Source: CATQHL01 sp965204655 | Lineage (GTDB): Bacteria; Actinomycetota; Acidimicrobiia; Acidimicrobiales; CATQHL01 | Direction of reading: 5' to 3' | Assembly: GCA_965204655.1 (NCBI GenBank) | Contig: OZ241998.1 | Location: forward strand, 682,001-746,000 | DNA: 64,000 nt | Shown here: piece after piece, positions 55,612-64,000 of the stretch | Position numbering within the stretch: the stretch's first letter is position 1 | Layout: each line of letters opens with the position of its first letter | The notes under the pieces: generated by a model | What the model was told of the DNA's origin: nothing | The model's input: the letters and a program-made list of their open reading frames with translations, nothing else | The model's database searches: none | Translations under genes and position numbers: made by a program

Positions 55612-57957
55612 TCAAGATCTGAGCTCCGCCCCGGTGCGAAGCGCAGCGGCAATGCAGGCTTCGCGAACCTCTGAAACCTCGGCATCGGTTAGTGTCCGGT
55701 CGCTTGCCTGAAGCCTCAGCCGCCAAGCCAGGCTGCGACAGTCCTCTCCCAGCCTCTCGCTGCGGAACACATCAAAGAGCTGCACTCGAGCCAGCAAGTC
55801 GGCGCCCGCCTCTCGCAACGCCGCCTCCAGAGCCGACGACGGAACGGAATCCGCCAGCACGAACGCCAGGTCAAAGTCGCTGGACGGGAAACGGCTGGGC
55901 GACGCATAAGGCCGCCCGTCGGGGGGGCGCTCGAGCAGAACCCCGAGGTCGCACTCCAACCAAGCCACACGCTCGAGTATCCCGAGCGCCTCCAAGACGT
56001 CGGGGGAAACCTCCCCCACCACCCCGACTTGTTCGCCTCCGATACGGATAACCGCCGAACGCGAACCATGCAGGCCCGCGACCGGAGCGTTCACCACCTC
56101 TGCATCCGGCAAGGACGCCGCCGACTGAAGGCTGAGCCAGACGCCCGCTGCCGCGGGCGCTTCCTCCCCCGCCAAGGCGACCCCCAGGTGGTCGGCCTCG
56201 CTCGGCAGGCCGCCTTCGCCCCCTTCGGCAGTCCAGACGCGCCCGACTTCAAACAGACGCACGCCGGAGTTCCGGCGGGCAGCGTTATAGGCAACAGCGG
56301 CCAGCAAGCCGGGGCGCAGGGATGTCCGCAGCACCGACTCCTCAGCCGCCAGCGGGTTGGAGAGTTCTATCCCGTCGGGCGGAAGACCGCAGCGCTCCAG
56401 GTCGCCGGGCGCCAGGAACGGGAGAGGCATGGCCTGCATGAGACCCATACCAGAAAGCAGTTCCAGCACCCGTCGGCGCCGCCGCTGCTGGAGAGAAAGA
56501 CCTCCCGTGCGCGGGGAGGACGGGACTGTCCGCGGAATGCGTCCGAACCCCCAAAGCCGCCCGACCTCCTCAATGAGGTCGATCTCCTGCGAGGTGTCGG
56601 GACGCCAGGACGGAACACCAACTTCCCAGTCTCCGCCGACCGGCTTTAAAGCGAAACCGATCGGCTCCAGGCACTCGCGCACCTCTGAGGCGTCAAGCTG
56701 CGTCCCCAGGACAGAGTTGACCCGGGCGGTGCGAAGGTGCACGCGGGCGGGCGAGGGCAGGTTGCCGTCCGCCGACGCCACCCCGGGCGCAGCCGAGACG
56801 CCGAGGGGGGCGGCCAACTCTGCGAACCGCTTCAGGGCGCTCTCGGCGATTCCAGGATCTACCCCAGCCTCAAAACGCGCCGACGCTTCGCTCCGCAGAC
56901 CCAGACGCCGTGAAGTGGCGGCGATGGCGCTGGGCTGCCACCAGGCCGCCTCCAGAAAAATCGTTTTTGTGGACGACGAGACTTCGGTGCTCGCCCCGCC
57001 CATCACCCCGGCGATGCCGATGGCCGCATCGGAGGCGTCAGCGATCACGCCGTCGGAGCTCTGGAGCGTCCGCTCAACCCCGTCGAGGGTCACGATGGTT
57101 TCGCCCGCGGCGGCCCGTCTGATCCTGAAGTAGCCATCAGGCACAGCGTCGGCATCGAAGGCGTGGCTGGGTTGCCCCAACTCCAGCATTACGTAGTTGG
57201 AGACGTCCACGACCGGATTCACCGGTCGCATTCCGGTGGCGAGCAGCCGGCGGGTGAGCAAGGGAGAGGTGGAGGCGGCGTCCACACCCCGCAGGAGCGT
57301 TACGTTGAAGCGTCCGCAGAGGTCGGCGTCGAGTATCTCCACCGAAGCTTCCACCGGCTCCCCGGCGGTGCTCACCTGAGGTTTCCGCAGGTTGAACGGA
57401 ACCCCTCGCCTCGCCGCTAGGTCGCGTGCCACGCCCGCTACGGAAAGGGCATCGGGTCGGTTTGGATTCACCTCAAGGTCGAAAAGCACGTCATCGGAGA
57501 GACCCAGCGCCGAGGAGAGGTCTTCTCCCGGGGTCAGACCCTCCGGCAGGATGAGAATGCCTGAATGGTCTGCGCCCATGTTCAACTCGGCGGGCGAACA
57601 TACCATCCCCTCGGAGAGTTCCCCGCGCATCTTGCGGCGTTCAATCCTCATGCCCCCTGGCAGCGTCGAGCCGACCAAGGCCAGGGGCACTAGGTCGCCG
57701 GGGGCCATGTTGAATGCCCCGCAGCAAACCTGGACGACCTGTCCGTCGGCCTGTTCTACGTCTACTAGGCCGATCCGGTCGGCGGAAGGGTGAGGGCGCA
57801 GAGCCGCCACCCTGCCCACCACGATGCCGTCGAGGCCGGCATTGAAGGAGACCATCTCTTCCACTGTCAGCCCCAGGTCGGAGAGGTCGCGGGCGAGTTC
57901 GGCAGGAGACCCCTCCAGGGGGGCGAACTCCTTCAGCCAGGAAAGCAGAACCTTCAT
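55612..57957 (-). CDS. pheT: Phenylalanine-tRNA ligase, beta subunit
   Basis: 781 residues, normal length. N-terminal MKVLLSWLKEFAPLE; tRNA-binding EMAP-like domain (VVGRVAALRPHPSADRIGLVDVEQADGQVVQVCCGAFNM); B3/B4 editing domain with NPNRPDALSVAGVARDLAA; B5 region (VGVPSWRPDTSQEIDLIEEVGRLWGFGRIP); C-terminal ferredoxin-fold anticodon-binding domain (YASPSRFPSSDFDLAFVLADSVPSSAL...SLAWRLRLQASDRTLTDAEV). With PheS it forms the alpha2-beta2 enzyme that charges tRNA-Phe. It lies 28 bp after pheS, consistent with one transcript. Confidence 0.97.
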   Translation of the reverse strand: MKVLLSWLKEFAPLEGSPAELARDLSDLGLTVEEMVSFNAGLDGIVVGRVAALRPHPSADRIGLVDVEQADGQVVQVCCGAFNMAPGDLVPLALVGSTLPGGMRIERRKMRGELSEGMVCSPAELNMGADHSGILILPEGLTPGEDLSSALGLSDDVLFDLEVNPNRPDALSVAGVARDLAARRGVPFNLRKPQVSTAGEPVEASVEILDADLCGRFNVTLLRGVDAASTSPLLTRRLLATGMRPVNPVVDVSNYVMLELGQPSHAFDADAVPDGYFRIRRAAAGETIVTLDGVERTLQSSDGVIADASDAAIGIAGVMGGASTEVSSSTKTIFLEAAWWQPSAIAATSRRLGLRSEASARFEAGVDPGIAESALKRFAELAAPLGVSAAPGVASADGNLPSPARVHLRTARVNSVLGTQLDASEVRECLEPIGFALKPVGGDWEVGVPSWRPDTSQEIDLIEEVGRLWGFGRIPRTVPSSPRTGGLSLQQRRRRRVLELLSGMGLMQAMPLPFLAPGDLERCGLPPDGIELSNPLAAEESVLRTSLRPGLLAAVAYNAARRNSGVRLFEVGRVWTAEGGEGGLPSEADHLGVALAGEEAPAAAGVWLSLQSAASLPDAEVVNAPVAGLHGSRSAVIRIGGEQVGVVGEVSPDVLEALGILERVAWLECDLGVLLERPPDGRPYASPSRFPSSDFDLAFVLADSVPSSALEAALREAGADLLARVQLFDVFRSERLGEDCRSLAWRLRLQASDRTLTDAEVSEVREACIAAALRTGAELRS

Positions 57958-57985
57958 CTCAGGCGAAAGTCCATTGAAAGCCCAT

Positions 57986-59074
57986 TTAGAACTGCTCCAG
58001 GAAGCGGACGTCGCTGCTCCAGAAGTCGCGCAGGTCGTCGATCCCGTGCCGGATCATGGCCAGCCGGTCTATGCCAAAACCAAAAGCAAAGCCGCTCCAG
58101 ATCTCGGGATCTACGCCGCAGATCTCCAACACGGCGGGGTGCACCATCCCGCATCCGCCCAATTCCAGCCAGGCCCCGTCGGGGCGCTGGACGTCGAACT
58201 CAGCGGAGGGCTCGGTGAACGGAAAGTAAGACGGACGCAGGCGCGAGGTGAAACCCGGCCCGAAGTAAGAGGAGGTGAAAGATTCGATGGTGCCCGCCAG
58301 GTCGCCCATGGAGACGTCCTTGTCAATGACCAATCCCTCTATCTGATGAAAGACGGGCATGTGGGTGGCGTCCGCCGTGTCGCGGCGGAAGCAGCGTCCG
58401 GGCGCAACCACGTAAAAGGGCGGCTCGGCGGACTGCATGACCCTTATCTGCACCGGGGAGGTGTGCGTGCGAAGGAGGGTGCTGCCAGGCTCGCTGAACT
58501 CAACGTAAAGCGTGTCGTACATGTCGCGGGCAGGGTGGCCCGGGGGGAAGTTCAAAGCCGTGAAGTTGTGCCACTCTGTCTCCACCTCCGGCCCCTCGGC
58601 GACCTCAAAGCCCATTCCGCAGAAGACGTCCTCTAAGCGCTGCTGCGTCTGCGTGACGACGTGCAGGCGACCGACGGCAGGATGTTCGAGCACCTCGGTG
58701 AGATCCATGCGCTCGGACTCCAGGCGCAGGCGCACCTGCAGTTGCCTGATTTCCTCTTCTCGGGCGTCGAGACGCTGCGACACCTCGTCTAGGGCGCTGC
58801 TCACGGCGCGCCCCGCGACGGGACGCTCCGCCGGAGGAAGTTCGCCTAGACGGCGGCGCAGACCGGCGAGTTGCGAAGACTTTCCGAGCAGCGCCGAACG
58901 AAGGCGAGGGAGTTCATCGGCGTCGGCGTCGGAGATCGCTTCAACGGCTTGGGCAGCCAGCGCCTCGGCCTGCGATGCCAGGTCTTGAGAAGTGGGCTCC
59001 TCCTGGGGGGAGGCCGCTCCCGGAGGGGAAGCTTCCTCCGGGGGGGAAGCCGCGTCCGGGTGGTCGGAGAGCAT
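57986..59074 (-). CDS. pheS: Phenylalanine-tRNA ligase, alpha subunit
   Basis: 362 residues from the ATG at 59074 (MLSDHPDAASPPEE), just past the trmH stop; a longer frame from 59173 would overlap trmH and was rejected. A Pro/Glu/Ala-rich leader of about 30 residues precedes the coiled-coil tRNA-binding arm (LRSALLGKSSQLAGLRRRLGELPP). Class II motifs: ETEWHNFTALNFPPGHPARDMYDTLY, FRRDTADATHMPVFHQIEGLVIDKD (motif 2), and LELGGCGMVHPAVLE with FGFGIDRLAMIRHGIDDLR (motif 3). Catalytic subunit of PheRS. Confidence 0.96.
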   Translation of the reverse strand: MLSDHPDAASPPEEASPPGAASPQEEPTSQDLASQAEALAAQAVEAISDADADELPRLRSALLGKSSQLAGLRRRLGELPPAERPVAGRAVSSALDEVSQRLDAREEEIRQLQVRLRLESERMDLTEVLEHPAVGRLHVVTQTQQRLEDVFCGMGFEVAEGPEVETEWHNFTALNFPPGHPARDMYDTLYVEFSEPGSTLLRTHTSPVQIRVMQSAEPPFYVVAPGRCFRRDTADATHMPVFHQIEGLVIDKDVSMGDLAGTIESFTSSYFGPGFTSRLRPSYFPFTEPSAEFDVQRPDGAWLELGGCGMVHPAVLEICGVDPEIWSGFAFGFGIDRLAMIRHGIDDLRDFWSSDVRFLEQF

Positions 59075-59087
59075 CGGGAGACCGCCG

Positions 59088-59912
59088 CTAGGACGACCGT
59101 GAGGCGTGCGCCCGGGCAGAGTGCGACCCGGCAGAATCTCCGCTGGCGGATTGCAGCCGCCGCCGCACCTCAAAGCAGAGTACAGCCGCCGCGGCGCCCA
59201 CGTTCAAGGACTCCGCCTGCCCGTCGAGAAGAATGTGAACCCACTCCGAAATGCCCTTCTCCCAGGCGGGCGGGACGCCGTGCGACTCGTTGCCGACCAC
59301 CAGAGCAAGCGGCGGAGAGAGGTCGGCCAACTCATACGGCAGACCCCTTCCGACCGCCGTCCCCACCCTTCTGAGACAGAGAGCATCCATTTCCTCAAGA
59401 GCGGCGTCTGGATCGGACTGCCAATGGACGGGAAGACGAAACACCGAACCGGCGGAGGCGCTCACCGCCTTGGGTCCGAACGGATCAGCACACGCTCCGG
59501 CGAAAAGCACGGCGTCGGCGCCCGCACCCTCGGCGCAGCGGATCAGCGTTCCGGCGTTACCGGGATCGGAAACCCCCGCGGCCGCCAGCACGAAGCGTGC
59601 ACCGCCCGGGAGGGCGCAGAGGGGCCGGTCAAACACCGCCAGCAAGGGCTGCGGAGCGCTCGAAGACTTCACAGGGCTCAGCGCACTGGGCTGCAGGTTC
59701 CAAACTTCCGCACCCTCCTCCTCCGCTAGATCGGCCAGGCGGCGCCCTGCGTGATCCAGCCTGGAGGTTTCAACGAAAACCTCCCGAATTCTCATACCGG
59801 ATTGGAGCGCCTCTTGGCAGAGCGTGGCGCCTTCCACCAGAACCACCCCTTCGGACTTGCGGACGGAAGCAGAAGCGGCCAACTTACGCAACCTGCGCAG
59901 CCTCTCCTTCAT
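59088..59912 (-). CDS. TrmH/SpoU-family RNA 2'-O-methyltransferase
   Basis: 274 residues. N-terminal substrate-binding part (KSEGVVLVEGATLCQEALQSGMRIREVFVET). The SPOUT catalytic domain shows its three motifs: VSDPGNAGTLIRCAEGAGADAV with the conserved Asn and Arg, LALVVGNESHGVPPAWE, and VHILLDGQAESLNVGAAAAVLCFEV. The fold forms a SAM-binding trefoil knot. It methylates ribose in rRNA or tRNA; the target cannot be fixed. The position between rplT and pheS is conserved in actinobacteria, which suggests a 23S rRNA role (inference). 50 bp downstream of rplT. Confidence 0.94.
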   Translation of the reverse strand: MKERLRRLRKLAASASVRKSEGVVLVEGATLCQEALQSGMRIREVFVETSRLDHAGRRLADLAEEEGAEVWNLQPSALSPVKSSSAPQPLLAVFDRPLCALPGGARFVLAAAGVSDPGNAGTLIRCAEGAGADAVLFAGACADPFGPKAVSASAGSVFRLPVHWQSDPDAALEEMDALCLRRVGTAVGRGLPYELADLSPPLALVVGNESHGVPPAWEKGISEWVHILLDGQAESLNVGAAAAVLCFEVRRRLQSASGDSAGSHSARAHASRSS

Positions 59913-59962
59913 CTCCGACCTGCGGCGCGCCGCCGGACGCGCCGTCCGCGCAGCGTCGTTAA

Positions 59963-60340
59963 TCAGGAGCCTTTCTGGCCAGAGAGCTCCGAAGCCGCCT
60001 GCGAACGTTCCACTAGGGAGGAGAAAGCCTCGGGATCAGACACCGCCATCTCCGCCAGGGATTTTCGGTCGAGTTCCACTCCGGCGGCCTTCAGACCCGC
60101 CATGAACCGGCTGTAGTTGCTGCCGTTGAGCCTGCACGCCGCGTTGATGCGCTGTATCCAGAGGCGGCGGAAGTCACCCTTGCGTGCACGTCGGTCGCGG
60201 TAGGCGTACTGGAAAGAATGAAGAAGTTGTTCGTTGGCGCCCCGCCAAGTCCTGGACTTGTTGCCGTAGTATCCGCTGGCGCGAGCCAGCGTGACCTTGC
60301 GCCGCTTACGCCGTTGGGCGGAGTTCTTGGCTCTTGACAT
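59963..60340 (-). CDS. rplT: 50S ribosomal protein L20
   Basis: 125 residues. It begins MSRAKNSAQRRKRRKVTLARASGYYGNKSRTWRGANEQ, the basic N-terminal arm, and continues RDRRARKGDFRRLWIQRINAACRLNGSNYSRFMAGLKAAGVELDRKSLAEMA. It binds 23S rRNA early in large-subunit assembly and in many bacteria represses its own infC operon. The first residues SRAKN rather than ARVKR are slightly unusual. 51 bp downstream of rpmI. Confidence 0.97.
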   Translation of the reverse strand: MSRAKNSAQRRKRRKVTLARASGYYGNKSRTWRGANEQLLHSFQYAYRDRRARKGDFRRLWIQRINAACRLNGSNYSRFMAGLKAAGVELDRKSLAEMAVSDPEAFSSLVERSQAASELSGQKGS

Positions 60341-60391
60341 TTAAAAATCCTTTGCCTGAGTGTGTAGACGCATACCTGTCCGTCAGAAGCT

Positions 60392-60586
60392 CTAACGTCC
60401 GAGTTGGCGGCGCACCGAAGGCATGTCAGCCGAACTGACCGAGCCGACACGGCGCAGTTGGCGTTTACGCTTGGGGGACTTCTTCTCGAGGATGTGGTTC
60501 TTGAAGGCGTGTCGGCGGACGACCTTCCCCGAACCCGTCACCTTAAATCTTTTTACTGCGCCGCGGCGCGTCTTCATCTTGGGCAT
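60392..60586 (-). CDS. rpmI: 50S ribosomal protein L35
   Basis: 64 residues, standard size. MPKMKTRRGAVKRFKVTGSGKVVRRHAFKNHILEKKSPKRKRQLR is the typical L35 start; the C-terminus (SADMPSVRRQLGR) replaces the usual DxxRIKRML end. Small basic protein of the large ribosomal subunit. Second gene of infC-rpmI-rplT, 131 bp after the infC stop. Confidence 0.97.
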   Translation of the reverse strand: MPKMKTRRGAVKRFKVTGSGKVVRRHAFKNHILEKKSPKRKRQLRRVGSVSSADMPSVRRQLGR

Positions 60587-60717
60587 TTTCTGTGTTACTC
60601 CGGTGCTTGAGGGATCATTTTGAGGGAATCGTTCCTAGAGGATTCCACCAACAGGCGTGCGACGATACCGATACTTGAGCAAGGACGGCGCAGGCCAACT
60701 CAAAGGATACTTGAGCG

Positions 60718-61245
60718 CTAGCCTCCGGCGACTTCCCCGACCACTTCAGGTCTGTGCTTCAACGGAGTCAGCAGCATCACCATGTTGCGTCCTTCCAGAC
60801 GGGCATCCACCTCCACGCGAGCCATGTCGTCGGTGGCTTCCACGAGCCTGTCCAATATCTGCTTCCCCAACTCCGGGTGGAGCGACTCCCGCCCCCGGAA
60901 CATGACGGTCACCTTCACCCTGTTCCCCTGAGAAAGGAAACTCCGCACCTTTCGAGTCTTCGTGTCGAAGTCGCCTTGCCCGATCTTGGGACGGTACTTC
61001 ATCTCCTTGACCACCGTGTTGGTGCTCTTCCTGCGGGACTCCCGAGCACGCTGGACGGCTTCGTACTTGTATTTCCCGTAGTCCATTATGCGACAGACGG
61101 GAGGGGTCGCTGTCTCAGCCACGACCACAAGGTCGAGACCCAAGGTCTGTGCTATAGAGAGCGCCTCGTTCCGCGTGCGTATGCCCACCTGCTTGCCGGA
61201 GGCATCCACCAACCTGACTCGTTCCGCCGATATTTCCTCATTCAT
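60718..61245 (-). CDS. infC: Translation initiation factor IF-3
   Basis: 175 residues from the ATG at 61245. N-domain: NEEISAERVRLVDASGKQVGIRTRNEALSIAQTLGLDLVVVAETATPPVCRIMDYGKYKYE. C-domain: KEMKYRPKIGQGDFDTKTRKVRSFLSQGNRVKVTVMFRGRESLHPELGKQILDRL. It keeps ribosomal subunits apart and checks the initiator codon. The family often starts at AUU or AUC; ATC lies directly before this ATG and AUA nine codons upstream, so an earlier unusual start is possible. A good promoter lies about 240 bp upstream, leaving a leader long enough for L20-type autoregulation. Confidence 0.96.
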   Translation of the reverse strand: MNEEISAERVRLVDASGKQVGIRTRNEALSIAQTLGLDLVVVAETATPPVCRIMDYGKYKYEAVQRARESRRKSTNTVVKEMKYRPKIGQGDFDTKTRKVRSFLSQGNRVKVTVMFRGRESLHPELGKQILDRLVEATDDMARVEVDARLEGRNMVMLLTPLKHRPEVVGEVAGG

Positions 61246-61482
61246 GATCGGCTCGGAACCGGTCGCGTTTGCTATGGCCTATCACTCAGCAATAGTGAAT
61301 TCCTCTCTTTCAGTTCTTTCGGTGTAAGAGGACGCCTGTCGGAACGAATCAGCGAATCATCCCCAGAGATCGGTGCTTCAAGGCGAACTCTGCGCCTCGG
61401 GTGTAAGCGAAATCGGCATCCTGACAATAAGCATGCAACATGTAGAGTAGCCTGCGTTTGCCTTTCGGGACTGACAGACGCC

Positions 61483-61511
61483 ATTCTAGAGCGAATGCAT
61501 GCGAAACTCAA
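61483..61511 (-). promoter_or_regulatory. Promoter of the infC operon
   Basis: On the minus strand TTGAGT (61511-61506) and TAGAAT (61488-61483) are separated by exactly 17 bases, close to the housekeeping sigma consensus. Transcription would start near 61476, giving a leader of about 230 bases before infC. The rest of the 350-bp divergent gap shows no other element I can support. Confidence 0.65.
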
Positions 61512-61598
61512 GACGCATATGCGGACTTGTCATTCAAAGAAGGCCAAGCCCGCTGTTGAAACACACAACCCCGCTGCGCCGGAGGTATCAAGCAAGAC

Positions 61599-62021
61599 AT
61601 GACGCTTTGGACGCCGCAAGGCGAGCACCCGGTAGAAAAACAGGCTGGAGCGGAGCCCGATCCTCCTCGGGAGGACTTGGATGAGGAGACCAGAGCGAAG
61701 CTCGAGGCGATGCCGCCCGAGGAGCGCGAGCAGGCCGAAGCGCTCGCCAAGGAACTGATCGCCGCACGGGAGCAACTGGCTTCGGCGCCAGCCGAAGCGG
61801 TGGTCGCCAACCACCTGTTCGGCTTATACGAACTGGCCGCCATACACCTGACCGCCAAGGAACCTCGTCTGGATCAGGCGCGTCTGGCCATCGACGCCTT
61901 GGGGGCGGTGATCGACGCTCTCCAGGATCGTCTAGGCGACAACGAGCCTGCCCTGCGGGACGCCCGGTCGAATCTGCAAATGCTCTACGTGAAGTTGGCA
62001 GGTTCCCAAGCCGCCGAGTGA
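61599..62021 (+). CDS. DUF1844 family protein
   Basis: 140 residues; GGAGG lies upstream of the ATG. After an acidic, charged N-terminus, the conserved part is LFGLYELAAIHLTAKEPRLDQARLAIDALGAVIDALQDRLGDNEPALRDARSNLQMLYVKLA, the DUF1844 helical pattern often found beside infC in actinobacteria. The function is unknown. It is transcribed divergently from infC and convergently with map. Its last 37 bp overlap the 3' end of map. Confidence 0.8.
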   Translation: MTLWTPQGEHPVEKQAGAEPDPPREDLDEETRAKLEAMPPEEREQAEALAKELIAAREQLASAPAEAVVANHLFGLYELAAIHLTAKEPRLDQARLAIDALGAVIDALQDRLGDNEPALRDARSNLQMLYVKLAGSQAAE

Positions 62022-62929
62022 GCGTCGTGGGCGGAACGGCCTTCGGAATCTAGAGTCAGAATTTCCACGCCTTCCGCCGTAACTAGGAGGGTGTGCTCGA
62101 ACTGAGCTGAACGCGACCCATCGAGCGTTACCGCCGTCCAGTTGTCGTCCCAGAGCTCCACATCCGGGCGACCCAGGGTGAGCATGGGTTCTATCGTGAA
62201 GGTCGCCCCCTCTGGAAGCCTCTCGTCATTGAGAGGGTCGTAGTAGTGAGGAATCTGCAGCCTGCCGTGGAAGTCCGTGCCCACTGCGTGACCCACGAAC
62301 TCCCGCACCACGCCTAGTCCCAGTTCTCTGGCCACCGAATCCACGGCCTTTCCGATCAAGCACGCCTCAGCCCCGGGGCGGACTGCGTCTATGGCCGCAA
62401 AGAGGGCGTCCCTCGTGCCTTGCACCAGACGTCTGCTGTCTTCGTCGGGTTCGCCCGCGTAGAACATAGAGGACGTGTCCCCGTGCACGCCGTCTAGGTA
62501 GACGGTCACGTCGATATTCAGGATGTCGCCTTCCGCCAAGGGGCGGCTGTCGGGGATGCCGTGACAGATGACCTCGTTCACCGAGGTGCAAATCGACTTC
62601 GGAAAGCCCCTGTATCCGAGCGGACTAGGGTACGCCCCTCTGGCGATTGCCTCCTCGTGGGCGGCCCGGTCGAGAGCGTCGGTGGTGACGCCCGGCGCCA
62701 CGAGGCCGCCAACAGCTTGCAGGACTTCGGCTGCGACCGCTCCGGCTCTGCGCATAGCTTGGATCTCCTCGACGGTGCGCTTCAGGCGCATCTTGGAAAG
62801 GCCCGGCTCTCCGCCGGGCAACCGGACGTAAGGGGGTCGGACGATGTGGGATGGCACTGGCAAAGCGGCGGCAACGATGCCCGGACGCAGAGCCGAGTGG
62901 TGGGAGGCTCGCCGCTTTCGCTTGGCCAT
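61985..62929 (-). CDS. map: Methionine aminopeptidase, type I
   Basis: 314 residues. After a basic N-terminal extension (MAKRKRRASHHSALRP, with PPYVRLP) typical of actinobacterial MetAP, the pita-bread fold has all five metal ligands: Asp 140 in ILNIDVTVYLDG, Asp 151 in GDTS, His in FVGHAVG, Glu in FTIEPML, and Glu in AQFEHTLLV. His 123 in NEVICHGIP completes the site. It removes the initiator Met from new proteins in the cytosol. A C-terminal addition of about 25 residues (SEGRSAHDAHSAAWEPANFT) is encoded where the gene overlaps the convergent DUF1844 gene. Confidence 0.96.
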   Translation of the reverse strand: MAKRKRRASHHSALRPGIVAAALPVPSHIVRPPYVRLPGGEPGLSKMRLKRTVEEIQAMRRAGAVAAEVLQAVGGLVAPGVTTDALDRAAHEEAIARGAYPSPLGYRGFPKSICTSVNEVICHGIPDSRPLAEGDILNIDVTVYLDGVHGDTSSMFYAGEPDEDSRRLVQGTRDALFAAIDAVRPGAEACLIGKAVDSVARELGLGVVREFVGHAVGTDFHGRLQIPHYYDPLNDERLPEGATFTIEPMLTLGRPDVELWDDNWTAVTLDGSRSAQFEHTLLVTAEGVEILTLDSEGRSAHDAHSAAWEPANFT

Positions 62930-62964
62930 CAGGCAGGTTTCGTCAAGGGCGGGCAGGGGGCGGA

Positions 62965-63999
62965 CTAAGAGGGATCGGGAGCGGGCGGGGGCGTTGCCGG
63001 AGGCGCGGGAGCGGGCGAAGCGGGGCCGGGCGTTGCCGGAGGCGCGGGAGCGGGCGAAGCGGGGCCGGGCGTTGCCGGGGGCGGAGGGGCGGGCGAGGCC
63101 TGGCCGCCTATCGGCTTTTTCAGGAAAGCCCGCATCCCCTCCTGAGCGAAGGGAGCCACAGCGTTGGCCGACATGACTTCCAGAGTGTGCTCGTAGGCCT
63201 GGTTTTCAACCATGTCCACCTGGGCGTAGAAAGCCCTTTTCCCGATCGCCAGGGTCTCCGGGCGGAAGCGGGAGAGCTTGGCCGCCAGTTCCTCCACGCA
63301 TGAGCGCAAGTCCTCAGCGGGCACCACCCTGTTGAGGAGACCCCACTCCAGCGCCGTGGCGGCATTGATGGGATCCCCCAGCATCAGCATCTCCATGGAA
63401 CGTTTGCGCCCGACCGCCCGGGTGACCGCCACCATGGGGGTAGAGCAAAAAAGGCCTATGCGCACGCCCGGAGTTGAAAAAATACTGCGGTCGCTGGCCA
63501 CGGCTAGGTCGCAGGCCGCCACCAACTGGCATCCGGCCGCCGCGGCTGCCCCGTCCACGCAGGCGATTACTGGCTGGGGAGTTTCTCTAATGGCCGTCAT
63601 CAATTCGCAGCAGGCGCCGAAGAGTTCGTCGTAGAAGGGGTCGGGTCGGTCGATCATCTCCGCTAGGTCGTGCCCGGCGCTGAACGCCGGGGGAGCCCCC
63701 GCAAGCACGATCACCCTCACCGTGTCGTCCTCGGCCAGGGACTTCAGCTTGACAGTGAGTTCACGCAGCACCTCCAGACTCAGCGGATTGCGGCGCTTCG
63801 GATTATCCAGGATCATCCAGGCGGCTCCATTGCCGCATCTCTCCTCACGGAGGAGACCGCCGGCTGCCTCTACGGCAGAACCCCCAGACCGCTTTGCCTC
63901 GCTCTGCAGGGATTCCTCCTGGGCGCATCCGCCGTTGCGGTTCTCGCGGCTCGTTTCTCTGCGGGTTTGCCCCCCGCGGGTTTTAATCGACGACTCCAC
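62965..63999 (-). CDS. Enoyl-CoA hydratase/isomerase family protein (ECHDC3-like)
   Basis: 344 residues from an ATG at the window edge; an earlier start outside the window is possible. Crotonase core: WMILDNPKRRNPLSLEVLRELTVKL, the oxyanion-hole segments VLAGAPPAFSAGHDLAEM and ACVDGAAAAAGCQLVAACDLAVAS, then GVRIGLFCSTPMVAVTRAVGRKRSMEMLMLGDPINAATALEWGLLN. The FCSTP pattern matches ECHDC3-like members. The two catalytic Glu of hydratases are not evident, so the reaction is uncertain. The first 55 residues are charged and non-conserved. The C-terminus is a Pro/Ala minisatellite with two exact 39-bp repeats (PASPAPAPPATPG). Cytosolic. Confidence 0.9.
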   Translation of the reverse strand: MESSIKTRGGQTRRETSRENRNGGCAQEESLQSEAKRSGGSAVEAAGGLLREERCGNGAAWMILDNPKRRNPLSLEVLRELTVKLKSLAEDDTVRVIVLAGAPPAFSAGHDLAEMIDRPDPFYDELFGACCELMTAIRETPQPVIACVDGAAAAAGCQLVAACDLAVASDRSIFSTPGVRIGLFCSTPMVAVTRAVGRKRSMEMLMLGDPINAATALEWGLLNRVVPAEDLRSCVEELAAKLSRFRPETLAIGKRAFYAQVDMVENQAYEHTLEVMSANAVAPFAQEGMRAFLKKPIGGQASPAPPPPATPGPASPAPAPPATPGPASPAPAPPATPPPAPDPS

Positions 64000-64000
64000 A

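Noticed and set aside
61985..62021. Overlap of map and DUF1844 gene ends as an annotation error
   Set aside because: Both frames are well supported up to their stops, and a 37-bp convergent overlap is plausible.

Overview
The window looks like a chromosomal segment of a high-GC Gram-positive bacterium, most likely an uncultured Actinobacteriota of the class Acidimicrobiia. This is inferred from the rpsA-coaE-uvrB-uvrA-uvrC-rapZ / gap-pgk-tpiA-secG gene order, a DUF222-HNH (13E12-type) nuclease, an F420-type luciferase-like oxidoreductase, an actinobacterial RapZ with Arg in its P-loop, GTG/TTG starts, and promoters that imply leaderless transcripts. No rRNA is present, so the class is not proven.

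Layout. 1-12.7 kb: a minus-strand defence-type operon (SNF2 helicase/DUF3883, then DUF1156 DNA methylase, then DUF499 ATPase running off the left edge), preceded by a second DUF1156 methylase split by a frameshift in a 17-G tract. 12.7-15.2 kb: non-coding and packed with short repeats. 15.2-19.6 kb: four tandem modules sharing a near-identical 58-bp promoter and start region; the last module leads into a DUF222-HNH nuclease gene. 20-22.9 kb: a third DUF1156 methylase, in frame through an 18-G tract. 22.9-28.1 kb: VOC protein, a CRISPR-like array, a YbjQ protein, repeats, a RecQ-type remnant, an LLM oxidoreductase and tRNA-Leu(GAG). 28.1-64 kb: the core block, read right to left on the minus strand (enoyl-CoA hydratase, map, infC-rpmI-rplT-trmH-pheS-pheT, rpsA, coaE, uvrB, uvrA, uvrC, rapZ, gap, pgk, tpiA, secG). 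Accessory genes are inserted at four junctions: a Dcm/GHKL-ATPase/Vsr operon between uvrB and uvrA, a sugar-binding lipoprotein between uvrA and uvrC, a DUF4011 helicase-nuclease between rapZ and gap (where yvcK-whiA is expected), and a catalytically gutted Mrr-like protein between tpiA and secG.

Two signals stand out. (1) Seven G/C homopolymers of 13-18 bases occur in 64 kb. Three lie inside defence genes and set their reading frame: one methylase is ON (18 G), one is OFF (17 G; 16 or 19 would restore it), and a GHKL ATPase is OFF (15 G; 14 or 17 would restore it). The only methylase copy without a tract, the one in the helicase/DUF499 operon, has APPY in place of the catalytic DPPY. Together this suggests a phase-variable modification system with a dead copy in the operon and switchable paralogues elsewhere. 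(2) At least a dozen unrelated short repeat families recur at almost the same interval of about 72 bp (65-80). Several start in the 3' end of a gene (tpiA, rapZ, ybjQ-like, DUF1156 copy 2) and echo it downstream. They resemble miniature CRISPR arrays, but no cas gene is present and each locus has its own repeat.
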